DNA of 64,000 nucleotides from contig NZ_UAVD01000026.1 of NCBI RefSeq assembly GCF_900460065.1, forward strand, positions 310,001 to 374,000, given 5' to 3'. Position numbers and translations under genes: made by a program. Shown piece by piece: positions 25,119-32,856 of the stretch. The first letter of the stretch is position 1. Each line of letters opens with the position of its first letter. Below the pieces are notes generated by a model, which searched no databases, had not been told where the DNA came from, and worked only from the letters and a program-made list of their open reading frames with translations. This stretch comes from Streptomyces griseus (lineage in GTDB: Bacteria; Actinomycetota; Actinomycetes; Streptomycetales; Streptomycetaceae).

Positions 25119-25451
25119 GTGGCCGGCGACCTGAAGCACGTTACGGATGACACCTTCGACGAGGTCGTCCTCAAGAGCGAGAAGCCCGTTCTGGTGGACT
25201 TCTGGGCTGCCTGGTGCGGCCCGTGCCGCCAGATCGCCCCCTCGCTGGAGGCGATCGCGGCCGAGCACGGCGACCAGATCGAGATCGTCAAGCTCAACAT
25301 CGACGAGAACCCGGCCACCGCCGCCAAGTACGGCGTGATGTCCATCCCGACCCTGAACGTGTACCAGGGCGGCGAGGTCGCCAAGACCATCGTCGGCGCC
25401 AAGCCGAAGGCCGCGATCCTCCGCGACCTCGAAGGCTTCATCAGCGCGTAA
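25119..25451 (+). CDS. trxA: thioredoxin
   Basis: 110 residues, GTG start with TAAGGAGG upstream. Active site WCGPC within FWAAWCGPCRQIAPSLE (about residues 33-37), cis-proline region MSIPTLNVYQ. It reduces protein disulfides and is recycled by the TrxB encoded upstream. The gene ends in a convergent gap that carries a parS overlapping its terminator. Confidence 0.97.
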   Translation: MAGDLKHVTDDTFDEVVLKSEKPVLVDFWAAWCGPCRQIAPSLEAIAAEHGDQIEIVKLNIDENPATAAKYGVMSIPTLNVYQGGEVAKTIVGAKPKAAILRDLEGFISA

Positions 25452-25476
25452 TCGCGCAACGGCGCGCGACGCGTGA

Positions 25477-25492
25477 TGTTTCACGTGAAACG
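25477..25492. other. parS site 6 (ParB-binding)
   Basis: TGTTTCACGTGAAACG; 14-bp core perfect. The last five bases overlap the left arm of the trxA terminator hairpin. Confidence 0.93.
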
Positions 25493-25523
25493 GGCCCGCC
25501 CCTTCGAGGGGGCGGGCCCGTTT
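25488..25523. terminator. bidirectional terminator between trxA and the GNAT gene
   Basis: 15-bp perfect inverted repeat (25488-25502 with 25509-25523), 6-nt loop, followed by TTTCTC on the plus strand and preceded by an A run, so it fits termination from both sides. Its left arm starts inside parS site 6. Confidence 0.88.
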
Positions 25524-25554
25524 CTCATGCTGGCCGGCGCATGGATCTCGCGCC

Positions 25555-26172
25555 TCACAACGGCCGCAGCACCGGTTCCTTCTGAACCGCCCCCAGGAGC
25601 CGGTCGAGCGCCATCTCCACGTCTTCCTTCCAGGAGAGCGTCGTCCGCAGATCCAGCCTCAGCCTCGGGTGCACGGGATGCGGGCGCACGGTCTTGAAGC
25701 CGACGGCCAGCAGATGTTCCGCGGGGAGTACGCAGGTGGCCTGCTCGGACCGCGTGTCCCCGAACGCCTCGATCGCCTTGAAGCCCCGGCGCAGAACGTC
25801 CTTCGCCACCGTCTGCACCAGGACACGGCCCAATCCCTGCCCCTGGTACGCGGGGACGATCAGCCCGGTGATGAGCTGGACGGCATCGGGGGAGACCGGA
25901 CTGGTAGGGAAGGCCGTCGAGCGGGGGACGTACGCGGGCGGGGCGTAGAGCACGAAGCCCGCCGGAACGTCGTCCACGTAGACCACCCGGCCGCAGGACC
26001 CCCACTCCAGCAGAACCGCGGAGATCCAGGCCTCCTTCTCCAGCTTCGGCTTGCCCGCCTTTACCGCGGCTTCCCCGCTGACCGGGTCAAGCTCCCAGAA
26101 GACGCACGAGCGGCAACGTTCGGGGAGATCCGGAAGGTTGTCCAGGGTGAGTGGTACGAGCCGACGCCCCAT
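25555..26172 (-). CDS. GNAT family N-acetyltransferase
   Basis: 205 residues, ATG with GGGAGGGA upstream. The GNAT core is seen in LITGLIVPAYQGQGLGRVLV (acetyl-CoA loop Q/RxxGxG/A as YQGQGLG, about residues 112-118). The N-terminal part has a Cys-rich stretch ERCRSCVFWE and later WGSCGRVVY, which suggests a bound metal or redox role. Substrate unknown. It is the next gene after parB on the same strand, where mycobacteria carry cwlM. Confidence 0.82.
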   Translation of the reverse strand: MGRRLVPLTLDNLPDLPERCRSCVFWELDPVSGEAAVKAGKPKLEKEAWISAVLLEWGSCGRVVYVDDVPAGFVLYAPPAYVPRSTAFPTSPVSPDAVQLITGLIVPAYQGQGLGRVLVQTVAKDVLRRGFKAIEAFGDTRSEQATCVLPAEHLLAVGFKTVRPHPVHPRLRLDLRTTLSWKEDVEMALDRLLGAVQKEPVLRPL

Positions 26173-26476
26173 GACAGCGATCCCTCCCTTCCTTCGCCCG
26201 CCGCACCACGTGCGGCTGTCAGTGTGCTCCGTTCATGGAACAGACTGCCGACGAATCCCCCGACGGCGCCCAGGCCCAGCCCGACCGTGACGAGCCGACC
26301 GCGGCTCACTCTTCGCAAGGCCTCCGCCCTCCTCTGAGGTCGATCACCATGGATGCGCCGTCCCAGACCGCATCGTATCCACCCAGAGGTGATGCGGACA
26401 CCGAGAGAGAGCAAAGGGCGGGCCGTGTTCCGGTAGGCACCCGGTTCACGGCCCGCCCTTGATCGGCTTCCGCCGC
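26173..26476. other. parB-GNAT intergenic region
   Basis: 304 bp. Holds the parB terminator (26414-26460) and presumably the GNAT promoter, which I could not place. No gene or repeat seen. Confidence 0.5.
26414..26460 (-). terminator. parAB terminator
   Basis: 14-bp perfect inverted repeat (26414-26427 with 26447-26460), 19-nt loop, starting 17 bp beyond the parB stop. Confidence 0.75.
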
Positions 26477-27571
26477 TCAGCCCTCGTCGTCCTCCTCGGA
26501 CGTCTCGGCGAGCCGGCGCTCCAGCACTCGTCCCTCACCCGGGGCGAGACTGCCGAGGATCCGGTCCAGGTCCTCCATCGAGGCGAACTCGACGACGATC
26601 TTGCCCTTCTTCTGCCCCAGATCGACCTTCACCCGGGTCTCGAAGCGATCGGACAGACGGGTCGCCAGGTCGGTCAGAGCGGGCGACAGACGGCCGCCGG
26701 CCCTCGGACCCTTGGGCTTCGCGGCGCTCGTGGGGCGCGAGCCCATGAGCGTCACGATCTCCTCGACCGCACGCACCGAAAGCCCTTCGGCCACGATGCG
26801 GTGGGCCAGCCGGTCCTGCTCCTCGGAGTCGTCCACGGACAGCAGCGCACGGGCGTGACCGGCCGAGAGAACACCGGCGGCGACCCTGCGCTGCACCGGC
26901 GGCGAAAGCCGCAGAAGCCTCAGCGTGTTCGTCACCTGGGGACGCGAACGGCCGATCCGGTCGGCCAGCTGGTCATGGGTGCACTTGAAGTCCTTGAGCA
27001 GCTGGTCGTACGCAGCCGCCTCCTCCAGCGGGTTCAGCTGAGCCCGGTGCAGGTTCTCCAGGAGTGCGTCCAGCAGCAGCTTCTCGTCGTCCGTGGCCCG
27101 GACGATGGTGGGAATCCGCTCCAGGCCCGCTTCACGGCAGGCCCGCCACCGACGCTCACCCATGATGAGCTCGTAGCTGTCCGGACCGACCTTGCGGACC
27201 ACGACCGGCTGGAGAAGGCCGACTTCCTTGATGGAGACGACCAGCTCGGCGAGCGCGTCCTCGTCGAAGACCTCACGAGGCTGGCGCGGGTTCGGGGTGA
27301 TCGTCCCGATCGGGAGCTCGGCGAAATACGCGCCGGACGTCCCGGCTTCCTGCTCGGACCGGCCCTCCGGGGTGGACGCCGGCTCCGGCACCACCGGAAC
27401 GGAGGGCAGCGCCGTCACCTTCGCGGCGGCCACCCCGCGCTCCGCCGTCAGAACCGGACCGGCGCCGGACGAAGCGGCACCTCCTCCGGGCGCCGGCACC
27501 TGCTTCTCCTGAGGAGCGGCGGGGATCAGCGCACCGAGCCCACGCCCCAGTCCTCTACGACGCTCACTCAC
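26477..27571 (-). CDS. parB: chromosome partitioning protein ParB
   Basis: 364 residues from GTG 27571, where GTGA overlaps the parA stop by 4 bp; the longer open frame upstream lies inside parA. The N-terminal ParA-contact motif is RRRGLGRGLGALIP (residues 4-17). The ParB/Srx CTPase-binding domain includes NPRQPRE and GERRWRACREAGL. An HTH (HDQLADRIGRSRPQVTNTLRL) recognises parS, and a C-terminal dimer domain follows. It loads on the eight parS sites listed here and spreads as a CTP-gated clamp to segregate chromosomes in sporulating hyphae. Confidence 0.97.
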   Translation of the reverse strand: MSERRRGLGRGLGALIPAAPQEKQVPAPGGGAASSGAGPVLTAERGVAAAKVTALPSVPVVPEPASTPEGRSEQEAGTSGAYFAELPIGTITPNPRQPREVFDEDALAELVVSIKEVGLLQPVVVRKVGPDSYELIMGERRWRACREAGLERIPTIVRATDDEKLLLDALLENLHRAQLNPLEEAAAYDQLLKDFKCTHDQLADRIGRSRPQVTNTLRLLRLSPPVQRRVAAGVLSAGHARALLSVDDSEEQDRLAHRIVAEGLSVRAVEEIVTLMGSRPTSAAKPKGPRAGGRLSPALTDLATRLSDRFETRVKVDLGQKKGKIVVEFASMEDLDRILGSLAPGEGRVLERRLAETSEEDDEG

Positions 27572-28644
27572 TGCATGCCCTCCGAAACGTTCTGCTGGCT
27601 GTTCTGACTGCTCGTGTGGGCGTGCTGAGCCTCGTAGTGCACCCCGACGCCCCGGAGGGCGATCTCCCGGGCGGCCTCGAGGTACGAGAGCGAACCGCTG
27701 GACCCCGGGTCGTAGGTCAGCACGGTCTGCCCGTAGCTCGGCGCCTCCGAGATGCGGACCGAGCGCGGGATGCTCGTCCGCAGCACTTCCTTGCCGAAGT
27801 GGGTACGAACCTCCTCGGCGACCTGCGAGGCGAGCCTCGTCCGGCCGTCGTACATGGTCAACAGGATCGTCGAGACGTGCAGGTCCGGATTGAGATGGCC
27901 GCGCACCAGGTCGACGTTGCGCAGAAGCTGCCCCAGGCCTTCCAGCGCGTAGTACTCGCACTGGATGGGGATCAGCACCTCGGCCCCGGCCACCAGCGCG
28001 TTCACCGTCAGCAGCCCCAGCGAGGGCGGGCAGTCGATGAGGATGTAGTCCAGCGGCTGCTCGTAGGCCTGGATGGCCCGCTGGAGCCGGCTCTCCCGTG
28101 CCACCAGCGAGACCAGCTCGATCTCCGCACCGGCGAGATCGATGGTGGCGGGGGCGCAGAAGAGACCCTCGACGTCCGGTACCGGCTGGACCACCTCGGA
28201 GAGCGGGCGGCTCTCCACCAGGACGTCGTAGATCGAGGGGACATCGGCGTGGTGATCGATGCCCAGAGCCGTGGAGGCGTTGCCCTGCGGGTCGAGGTCG
28301 ACCACCAGAACGCGTGCACCGTGCAGGGCCAGGGAGGCCGCCAGATTGACCGTCGTGGTCGTCTTCCCGACCCCGCCCTTCTGGTTGGCGACCACCATGA
28401 CGCGGGTGCGATCAGGACGGGGCAGCCCTTCGCCGGCACGGCCGAGGGCCTCGACCGCCAGCTGAGCGGCTCGGCCGATGGGTGTGTCGTCCATCGGCGG
28501 CGGTGTTTCACGTGAAACACCCTCACCCACGGACTCGGTTCGGGGACCGGGGACCGGGTCGGTCATCGGTCCCGCGATGTTGGCGTCGGACCGCAAGGAT
28601 TCACTCTCCTCGACTTCAGGCTCGCAATGCACAGAGCCTGCCAT
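27568..28644 (-). CDS. parA: chromosome partitioning ATPase ParA
   Basis: 358 residues from ATG 28644 (MAGSVHCEPEVEESE), the most probable start; the open frame runs to 28824 but there it crosses DnaA boxes and a parS. After an acidic N-terminal extension of about 80 residues comes the deviant Walker A KGGVGKTTTTVN, Walker A' VVDLDPQGNAS and Walker B ILIDCPPSLG. ParA moves and spaces ParB-parS complexes. A parS (28504-28519) is embedded in the extension, read as VSRET. Confidence 0.95.
   Translation of the reverse strand: MAGSVHCEPEVEESESLRSDANIAGPMTDPVPGPRTESVGEGVSRETPPPMDDTPIGRAAQLAVEALGRAGEGLPRPDRTRVMVVANQKGGVGKTTTTVNLAASLALHGARVLVVDLDPQGNASTALGIDHHADVPSIYDVLVESRPLSEVVQPVPDVEGLFCAPATIDLAGAEIELVSLVARESRLQRAIQAYEQPLDYILIDCPPSLGLLTVNALVAGAEVLIPIQCEYYALEGLGQLLRNVDLVRGHLNPDLHVSTILLTMYDGRTRLASQVAEEVRTHFGKEVLRTSIPRSVRISEAPSYGQTVLTYDPGSSGSLSYLEAAREIALRGVGVHYEAQHAHTSSQNSQQNVSEGMQ
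28504..28519. other. parS site 7, inside parA
   Basis: Perfect TGTTTCACGTGAAACA within codons of the ParA N-terminal extension, read on the minus strand as V-S-R-E-T. Confidence 0.95.
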
Positions 28645-28680
28645 GCTTTCGGGGTCGTGAACCAGCGAGGCCCGCTGTTC

Positions 28681-28707
28681 TGTGGATGAATCCGTGCGTG
28701 TGGACAA
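28681..28707 (-). promoter_or_regulatory. pair of DnaA boxes upstream of parA
   Basis: TGTGGATGA (28681-28689, reverse of TCATCCACA) and TGTGGACAA (28699-28707, exact reverse of the Streptomyces consensus TTGTCCACA), 18 bp start to start. They lie 37-63 bp upstream of the parA ATG. Confidence 0.7.
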
Positions 28708-28789
28708 CTCGGCAACCCGTCCGGGCTTGCGGTCGCGCGGCGTGGCAGCCGCACGACCGCGGCCGATGATTCCCTGCAGCAGAGAGCGA

Positions 28790-28805
28790 CGTTTCACGTG
28801 AAACA
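28790..28805. other. parS site 8, upstream of parA
   Basis: CGTTTCACGTGAAACA; 14-bp core perfect, first base off consensus. About 150 bp upstream of parA and about 6 kb from oriC, the closest parS to the origin here. Confidence 0.93.
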
Positions 28806-28971
28806 CGATGCCCCTGCGGAGCAACTACCAGGCCACGACACTCCGCACGGTGCACGTATCGCTACTTTCCGGCAGAACCGCTGCTAAGCGGCGCAAGAGC
28901 CAACAAGTTGCGCATACCGCCTGACCGGACAGAACTCCCGGCCGGGCGGCGCCACCGTCCGCCCGTGCTCC

Positions 28972-29688
28972 TCAGCGACGCCTGCGCGTGCGCTCCGTCC
29001 GCGCGGCCTTGGCCCTCTTTGCGGCGAACCTCACACCGCCCGGGCTCTCTCCCACCACGACGCGGACCACGGTGGAGAGCGGATCGACCAGACCCTCCCC
29101 GACCTGGAGCACCTCGGTCTCCAGGACACCGAGCTTGCTGAGCGCGGCCCTGGCGCCGTTGAGCTCCTCCTCGGCGGTGTCGCCCTTGAGCGCGAGCATC
29201 TCCCCGTAGGGCTTCAGCAGGGGCACGCCCCAGCCCGCCAGCCGGTCCAGCGGCGCCACCGCACGGGCGGTCACCACGTGGACGGGCTGAAGCTTCCCGA
29301 GGACCTCCTCGGCCCGGCCGCGCACGACCGTCACATGGTCCAGGCCGAGCAGTTCGACGACTTCCTGGAGGAAGTTCGTCCGCCGCAGCAGCGGCTCCAG
29401 CAAAGTGATCTTGAGATCGGGCCGCACCAGAGCCAGTGGGATGCCGGGCAGTCCCGCACCGGAGCCCACATCGCAGACGGTGACGCCCTCGGGCACGACC
29501 TCGGAGAGCACCGCACAGTTCAGCAGGTGCCGCTCCCACAGCCGGGGAACCTCGCGAGGCCCGATCAGACCTCGTTTGACCCCGGCATCCGCGAGAAGCT
29601 CCGCGTACCGGACAGCCTCCGGGAAGAGCTCTCCGAACACCGCCTGCGCCTCCGCAGGTGCCTGGGGGAGCTCTGCTGGCTCCGTCAC
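28972..29688 (-). CDS. rsmG: 16S rRNA (guanine527-N7)-methyltransferase
   Basis: 238 residues from GTG 29688 (AAGGACGG upstream). SAM-binding motif VCDVGSGAGLPGIPLAL (about residues 77-93) and RxNFLQEV are diagnostic for RsmG/GidB. It methylates G527 in the 530 loop of 16S rRNA; its loss gives low-level streptomycin resistance. The C-terminus is very basic (RTERTRRRR). Last gene of the rpmH-rnpA-yidD-yidC-jag-rsmG run. Confidence 0.95.
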   Translation of the reverse strand: MTEPAELPQAPAEAQAVFGELFPEAVRYAELLADAGVKRGLIGPREVPRLWERHLLNCAVLSEVVPEGVTVCDVGSGAGLPGIPLALVRPDLKITLLEPLLRRTNFLQEVVELLGLDHVTVVRGRAEEVLGKLQPVHVVTARAVAPLDRLAGWGVPLLKPYGEMLALKGDTAEEELNGARAALSKLGVLETEVLQVGEGLVDPLSTVVRVVVGESPGGVRFAAKRAKAARTERTRRRR

Positions 29689-29751
29689 GGGGACCGTCCT
29701 TCCATACCGCACTAGCGCACTGTGGGTGGCTGACTATCAGGCTGACAAAGA

Positions 29752-29781
29752 TCGGCCCCGCCTGCGAACAGACGGGGCCGA
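29752..29781 (-). terminator. hairpin between jag and rsmG
   Basis: 9-bp perfect inverted repeat (TCGGCCCCG / CGGGGCCGA), 12-nt loop, in the 109-bp gap after jag. It may partly terminate the yidC-jag transcript before rsmG. Confidence 0.55.
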
Positions 29782-29797
29782 CAGGACAAGGACCGGG

Positions 29798-30313
29798 TCA
29801 GGCCGGGAGAACGACGACGAAGCGCTGCGGCTCCTCGCCCTCCGACTCGCTCCGGAGACCGGCCGCGGCGATCGCGTCGTGCACGACCTTGCGCTCGAAC
29901 GGCGTCATCGGCTCCAGCTTCACCGGCTCGCCCGAGCTCTTGACCTCGTCCGCGGCCTTGGCACCCAGCGCCGCGAGGATCTCGCGCTTCTTGGCCCGGA
30001 AGCCACCGATGTCCAGCATCAGTCGGCTGCGGTCACCGGTCTCCCGGTGGACGGCCAGCCGCGTCAGCTCCTGGAGCGCCTCCAGGACCTCACCGTCGCG
30101 GCCCACGAGCTTCTGGAGGTCACGCGCCGATTCACTGATGATCGACACCGCGGCCCGGTCCGCCTCGACGTCCATGTCGATGTCGCCGTCGAGGTCGGCG
30201 ATGTCGAGCAGTCCCTCAAGGTAGTCGGCCGCGATCTCGCCCTCCTGCTCCAGGCGGGTCAGGGTGTCGCTGCCGGCCTCGGCGGCGGCCGTGGAGGTGG
30301 TGCCTTCCGTCAC
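29798..30313 (-). CDS. jag: Jag/KhpB-type KH-R3H RNA-binding protein
   Basis: 171 residues, GTG start. After an acidic N-terminus, a KH domain with KLVGRDGEVLEALQELTRLAV (about 65-85; shown by the GxxG loop GRDG) and an R3H domain with TPFERKVVHDAI (about 135-146) are visible. It lacks the Jag_N domain of firmicute homologues. KhpB-like proteins bind RNA and affect division and envelope synthesis. It is 14 bp after yidC, the conserved order. Confidence 0.92.
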   Translation of the reverse strand: MTEGTTSTAAAEAGSDTLTRLEQEGEIAADYLEGLLDIADLDGDIDMDVEADRAAVSIISESARDLQKLVGRDGEVLEALQELTRLAVHRETGDRSRLMLDIGGFRAKKREILAALGAKAADEVKSSGEPVKLEPMTPFERKVVHDAIAAAGLRSESEGEEPQRFVVVLPA

Positions 30314-30327
30314 GGATGGACTCCTTC

Positions 30328-31587
30328 TTACTTCTTGGACGGGTGCTTGGGCCGCTGCGGGCCCTTGCGCTGTCCGGACTTGGCTTGGCGTGAGGAGCCG
30401 GAGGCGGGCTTGCCCGCGGACTTCGGCTGGTCGTCCTGCGGTGCGTCCTGCTTCTCGAGCGAGGTCTTCGAGCCGGCGTCCGAAGACTCCGCGTCCTTGG
30501 CTCCGGCCGCGCCGGCCGTCTGGCGCTTCGCCTTGGTCTGGCGCTTGGGCTGCTGGCGCTTGTGCGCCTGGCTGCCCTCGGCGTCGGCGGCGGCGGTCTC
30601 GCTCTTCTGCACCGTGCCGTCGTCCTGGGCCGCGAGACCCAACTTGCCGAGGCCGGTGATGAACTTGCGCTCGATGTCGTTGCGGTCGGGGCCCTTGGCG
30701 ACGATGGCCTTGACGGTGTTGCGCCGGGTCCGTCCGCGCACCTGCCCGTGGGCGGTCACGCTCTTGAGGACCCGCTGGAGGTAGGCGTCCTGCGCCTTGC
30801 TGCCCGGCGTCGGGTTCTGGTTGATCACGTACATCTGCTGACCCATGGTCCAGACGTTCGTGGTCAGCCAGTAGACGAGGACACCGACGGGGAAGTTGAT
30901 GCCCATCACGGCGAAGATGACGGGGAAGATGTACATCAGCATCTTCTGCTGCTGCATGTACGGGGTCTTCACCGTCAGGTCGACGTTCTTCGTCATCAGC
31001 TGGCGCTGGGTGAAGAACTGCGAGGCCGACATCAGCACGATCATGATCGCGGTGACGATCCGGACGTCCGTCAGGGAGGCGTCGAGCGAGGTGACCTTCT
31101 CGACGCTGTCCGTGAACTTGGCGGCCAGCGGGGCGCCGAAGATGTGCGCCTGACGCGCGCTGTCAAGCAGGTCCTGGTTGATCGCACCGATCTTCTTGCC
31201 CGAGGCGATGGAAGACAGCACGTGGTACAGGGCGAAGAAGAACGGGGACTGCGCCAGGATGGGAAGGCACGAGGAGAGCGGGTTGGTGCCCGTCTCCTTG
31301 TACAGCTTCATCATCTCTTCGGACTGACGCTGCTTGTCGTTCTTGTAGCGCTCCTGGATCGCCTTCATCTTCGGCTGGAGCACCTGCATGTTGCGGGTCG
31401 ACTTGATCTGCTTCACGAAGAGCGGGATCAGGCAGATCCGGATCAGCACCACCAGGGACACGATCGACAGGCCCCAGGCCCAGCCGGAGTCGTCACCGAA
31501 GAGCGCCCCGTAGACCTTGTGGAACTGAACGATGACCCATGAGACGGGTGTGGTGATGAAGCTGAACAGACTGGCAATCGTGTCCAC
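30328..31587 (-). CDS. yidC: membrane protein insertase YidC
   Basis: 419 residues, GTG start. Five-helix Oxa1/YidC core: an N-terminal helix (about 13-30), then ICLIPLFVKQIKSTRNMQVLQPKM (substrate-groove region with a conserved Arg in helix 2; shown by its ends ICLIPLFVKQ...LQPKM), the C1 hairpin loop and later helices to about residue 260. A long basic, Lys/Gln/Ala-rich tail (about 300-419) may bind ribosomes. It inserts membrane proteins alone or with SecYEG. Only 3 bp from yidD. Confidence 0.96.
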   Translation of the reverse strand: MDTIASLFSFITTPVSWVIVQFHKVYGALFGDDSGWAWGLSIVSLVVLIRICLIPLFVKQIKSTRNMQVLQPKMKAIQERYKNDKQRQSEEMMKLYKETGTNPLSSCLPILAQSPFFFALYHVLSSIASGKKIGAINQDLLDSARQAHIFGAPLAAKFTDSVEKVTSLDASLTDVRIVTAIMIVLMSASQFFTQRQLMTKNVDLTVKTPYMQQQKMLMYIFPVIFAVMGINFPVGVLVYWLTTNVWTMGQQMYVINQNPTPGSKAQDAYLQRVLKSVTAHGQVRGRTRRNTVKAIVAKGPDRNDIERKFITGLGKLGLAAQDDGTVQKSETAAADAEGSQAHKRQQPKRQTKAKRQTAGAAGAKDAESSDAGSKTSLEKQDAPQDDQPKSAGKPASGSSRQAKSGQRKGPQRPKHPSKK

Positions 31588-31590
31588 TAA

Positions 31591-31950
31591 TCAGGCTCCT
31601 TGAGCATTGGGCGAGGTCTCTGCGGCCGGGCCCGGAGGTTCGGAGACCGACCCCCCGGACGGCACATCAGCGGCGGACTCCCCGCCCTTTTCGCCGCGCA
31701 GGGCATTGCGCAGCAGCTCGTGCCACCGCGGACGCTTGCGTGGCGGAACATGATCCACACCGCCGGGTGACCACGGATTGCACCGCAGGATGCGCCAGGC
31801 TGTCAGCGCTGTCCCTTTGATGGCACCGTGCCTGTCGATCGACGTATATCCATAGTGGGAACACGACGGGTAATAACGGCAGACAGGCCCGAGGAGTGGA
31901 CTGATCGTCCACTGGTACAGCTTGATGAGAGCAAGCAGCGGGTACTTCAT
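31591..31950 (-). CDS. yidD: membrane protein insertion efficiency factor YidD
   Basis: 119 residues with the compact YidD/DUF37 core: ALIKLYQWTISPLLGPVCRYYPSCSHY (given by its ends ALIKLYQW...YYPSCSHY), then HGAIKGTALTAWRILRCNPW. The paired cysteines and CNPW are diagnostic. The tail beyond about 75 is disordered and longer than in E. coli. ATGA overlaps the end of rnpA by 4 bp. Confidence 0.95.
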   Translation of the reverse strand: MKYPLLALIKLYQWTISPLLGPVCRYYPSCSHYGYTSIDRHGAIKGTALTAWRILRCNPWSPGGVDHVPPRKRPRWHELLRNALRGEKGGESAADVPSGGSVSEPPGPAAETSPNAQGA

Positions 31951-32318
31951 CGCGCGCCCCCTCCGAGGAGCCGCTGGAGGGCGGCGTCCAGGTCTCGGGC
32001 CAGCTGTGCATGGTCGGCGTCGCCCGCACCGGGCAGCGCCCGTACGACAACAAGGCTACCGGGGGGCAGCTGAGCCAGCCGGTCACGGACCAGGTGGCGA
32101 AGCCTCCGCTTCACCGCGGTACGGACGACCGCGCCCCCCACGGCCTTGCTGACAACGAAACCCGCACGCGGCGGGGGAACAGTCTCCCCTGTCACGTGCG
32201 GGTCCGTGTCACCGCTGCGTAGATGGACGACGAGCAGTGGACGTCCGGCTCGACGCCCTCGTCGTACCGCGGTCGCGAAGTCCTCGCGCCGCCTCAGCCG
32301 ATTCTCGGTAGGCAGCAC
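31947..32318 (-). CDS. rnpA: ribonuclease P protein component
   Basis: 123 residues from GTG 32318, chosen by the conserved beginning LPTENRLRRREDFATAVRRG. The RNR-like motif appears as AVVRTAVKRRLRHLVRD (about residues 69-85). It helps the RNase P RNA cut 5' leaders from tRNAs. 19 bp after rpmH, and overlaps yidD by 4 bp. Confidence 0.95.
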   Translation of the reverse strand: MLPTENRLRRREDFATAVRRGRRAGRPLLVVHLRSGDTDPHVTGETVPPPRAGFVVSKAVGGAVVRTAVKRRLRHLVRDRLAQLPPGSLVVVRALPGAGDADHAQLARDLDAALQRLLGGGAR

Positions 32319-32337
32319 GTCATGGACCTGTTGGCGA

Positions 32338-32475
32338 TCAGGCGGACAGGCTGCTGCGGCCCTTGCCACGGCGGTTCGCGAGAATCGCACGGCCGGCACG
32401 GGTACGCATGCGCAGCCGGAAGCCATGGGTCTTGGCGCGACGACGGTTGTTCGGCTGGAAGGTGCGCTTGCTCAC
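32338..32475 (-). CDS. rpmH: 50S ribosomal protein L34
   Basis: 45-residue bL34, GTG start with GGAG upstream. [20 protein letters not shown] at the N-terminus and the repeated basic [19 protein letters not shown] region match the family exactly. It buries in 23S rRNA. First gene of the leftward operon and divergent from dnaA, the conserved origin arrangement. Confidence 0.97.
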
Positions 32476-32695
32476 TCGGGGGCTCCAGAAATGATTCGTG
32501 TGTTGGCGGGACATCGCCTGGCTGTCACCGTGCGCCCACGAGGAACTCGCGTAAACGCCTTAGTGCACCGCTTCACAATCACAGATCGTGATCTTTGCCC
32601 ATCGGAGGCAGGCGGCAGCAGCCATCGACAACTCGACCTGGTCACGGTACGCGCGGCTACGCCATCCGGTCAAACCGGCTCCGCGCGACCCACCA

Positions 32696-32716
32696 TTGTG
32701 CACAGCCTGTGGACAA
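32696..32716. promoter_or_regulatory. two DnaA boxes in the dnaA promoter
   Basis: TTGTGCACA (32696-32704) and TGTGGACAA (32708-32716, exact reverse of TTGTCCACA). They end 4 bp before the -35 box of the likely dnaA promoter. DnaA binding here would autorepress, as shown for S. coelicolor dnaA. Confidence 0.8.
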
Positions 32717-32720
32717 CAAC

Positions 32721-32750
32721 TTGAACCGCGCGGCTCCGCCTGACTACCGT
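32721..32750 (+). promoter_or_regulatory. candidate dnaA promoter
   Basis: TTGAAC (32721-32726), 18-bp spacer, TACCGT (32745-32750), about 100 bp before the dnaA GTG, directly beside two DnaA boxes. Confidence 0.6.
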
Positions 32751-32856
32751 GGCTGAACTCCGGTTCTTTTCCTTCCCGACTGCCGGGCCTCACCCGACCC
32801 GACCCATCCCGTCCCGAGAACCACACATTCGTGGGACATGCGAGAGAGCGTGCCTT

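Larger units (their letters stand above)
28645..28971. promoter_or_regulatory. parAB promoter/leader region with DnaA boxes and parS
   Basis: 327 bp between rsmG and parA. It contains two DnaA boxes (28681-28689, 28699-28707) and parS site 8 (28790-28805), all upstream of the parA start on the minus strand. parAB promoters should lie here. No gene is seen; the open frame across it looks like a ParA over-extension. Confidence 0.6.
32476..32856. promoter_or_regulatory. rpmH-dnaA divergent promoter region
   Basis: 381 bp. Contains two DnaA boxes just upstream of a plausible dnaA promoter, and should hold the rpmH promoters on the other strand, which I could not place firmly. A small dyad ATCAC-AGATC-GTGAT lies near 32577. 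Confidence 0.7.
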
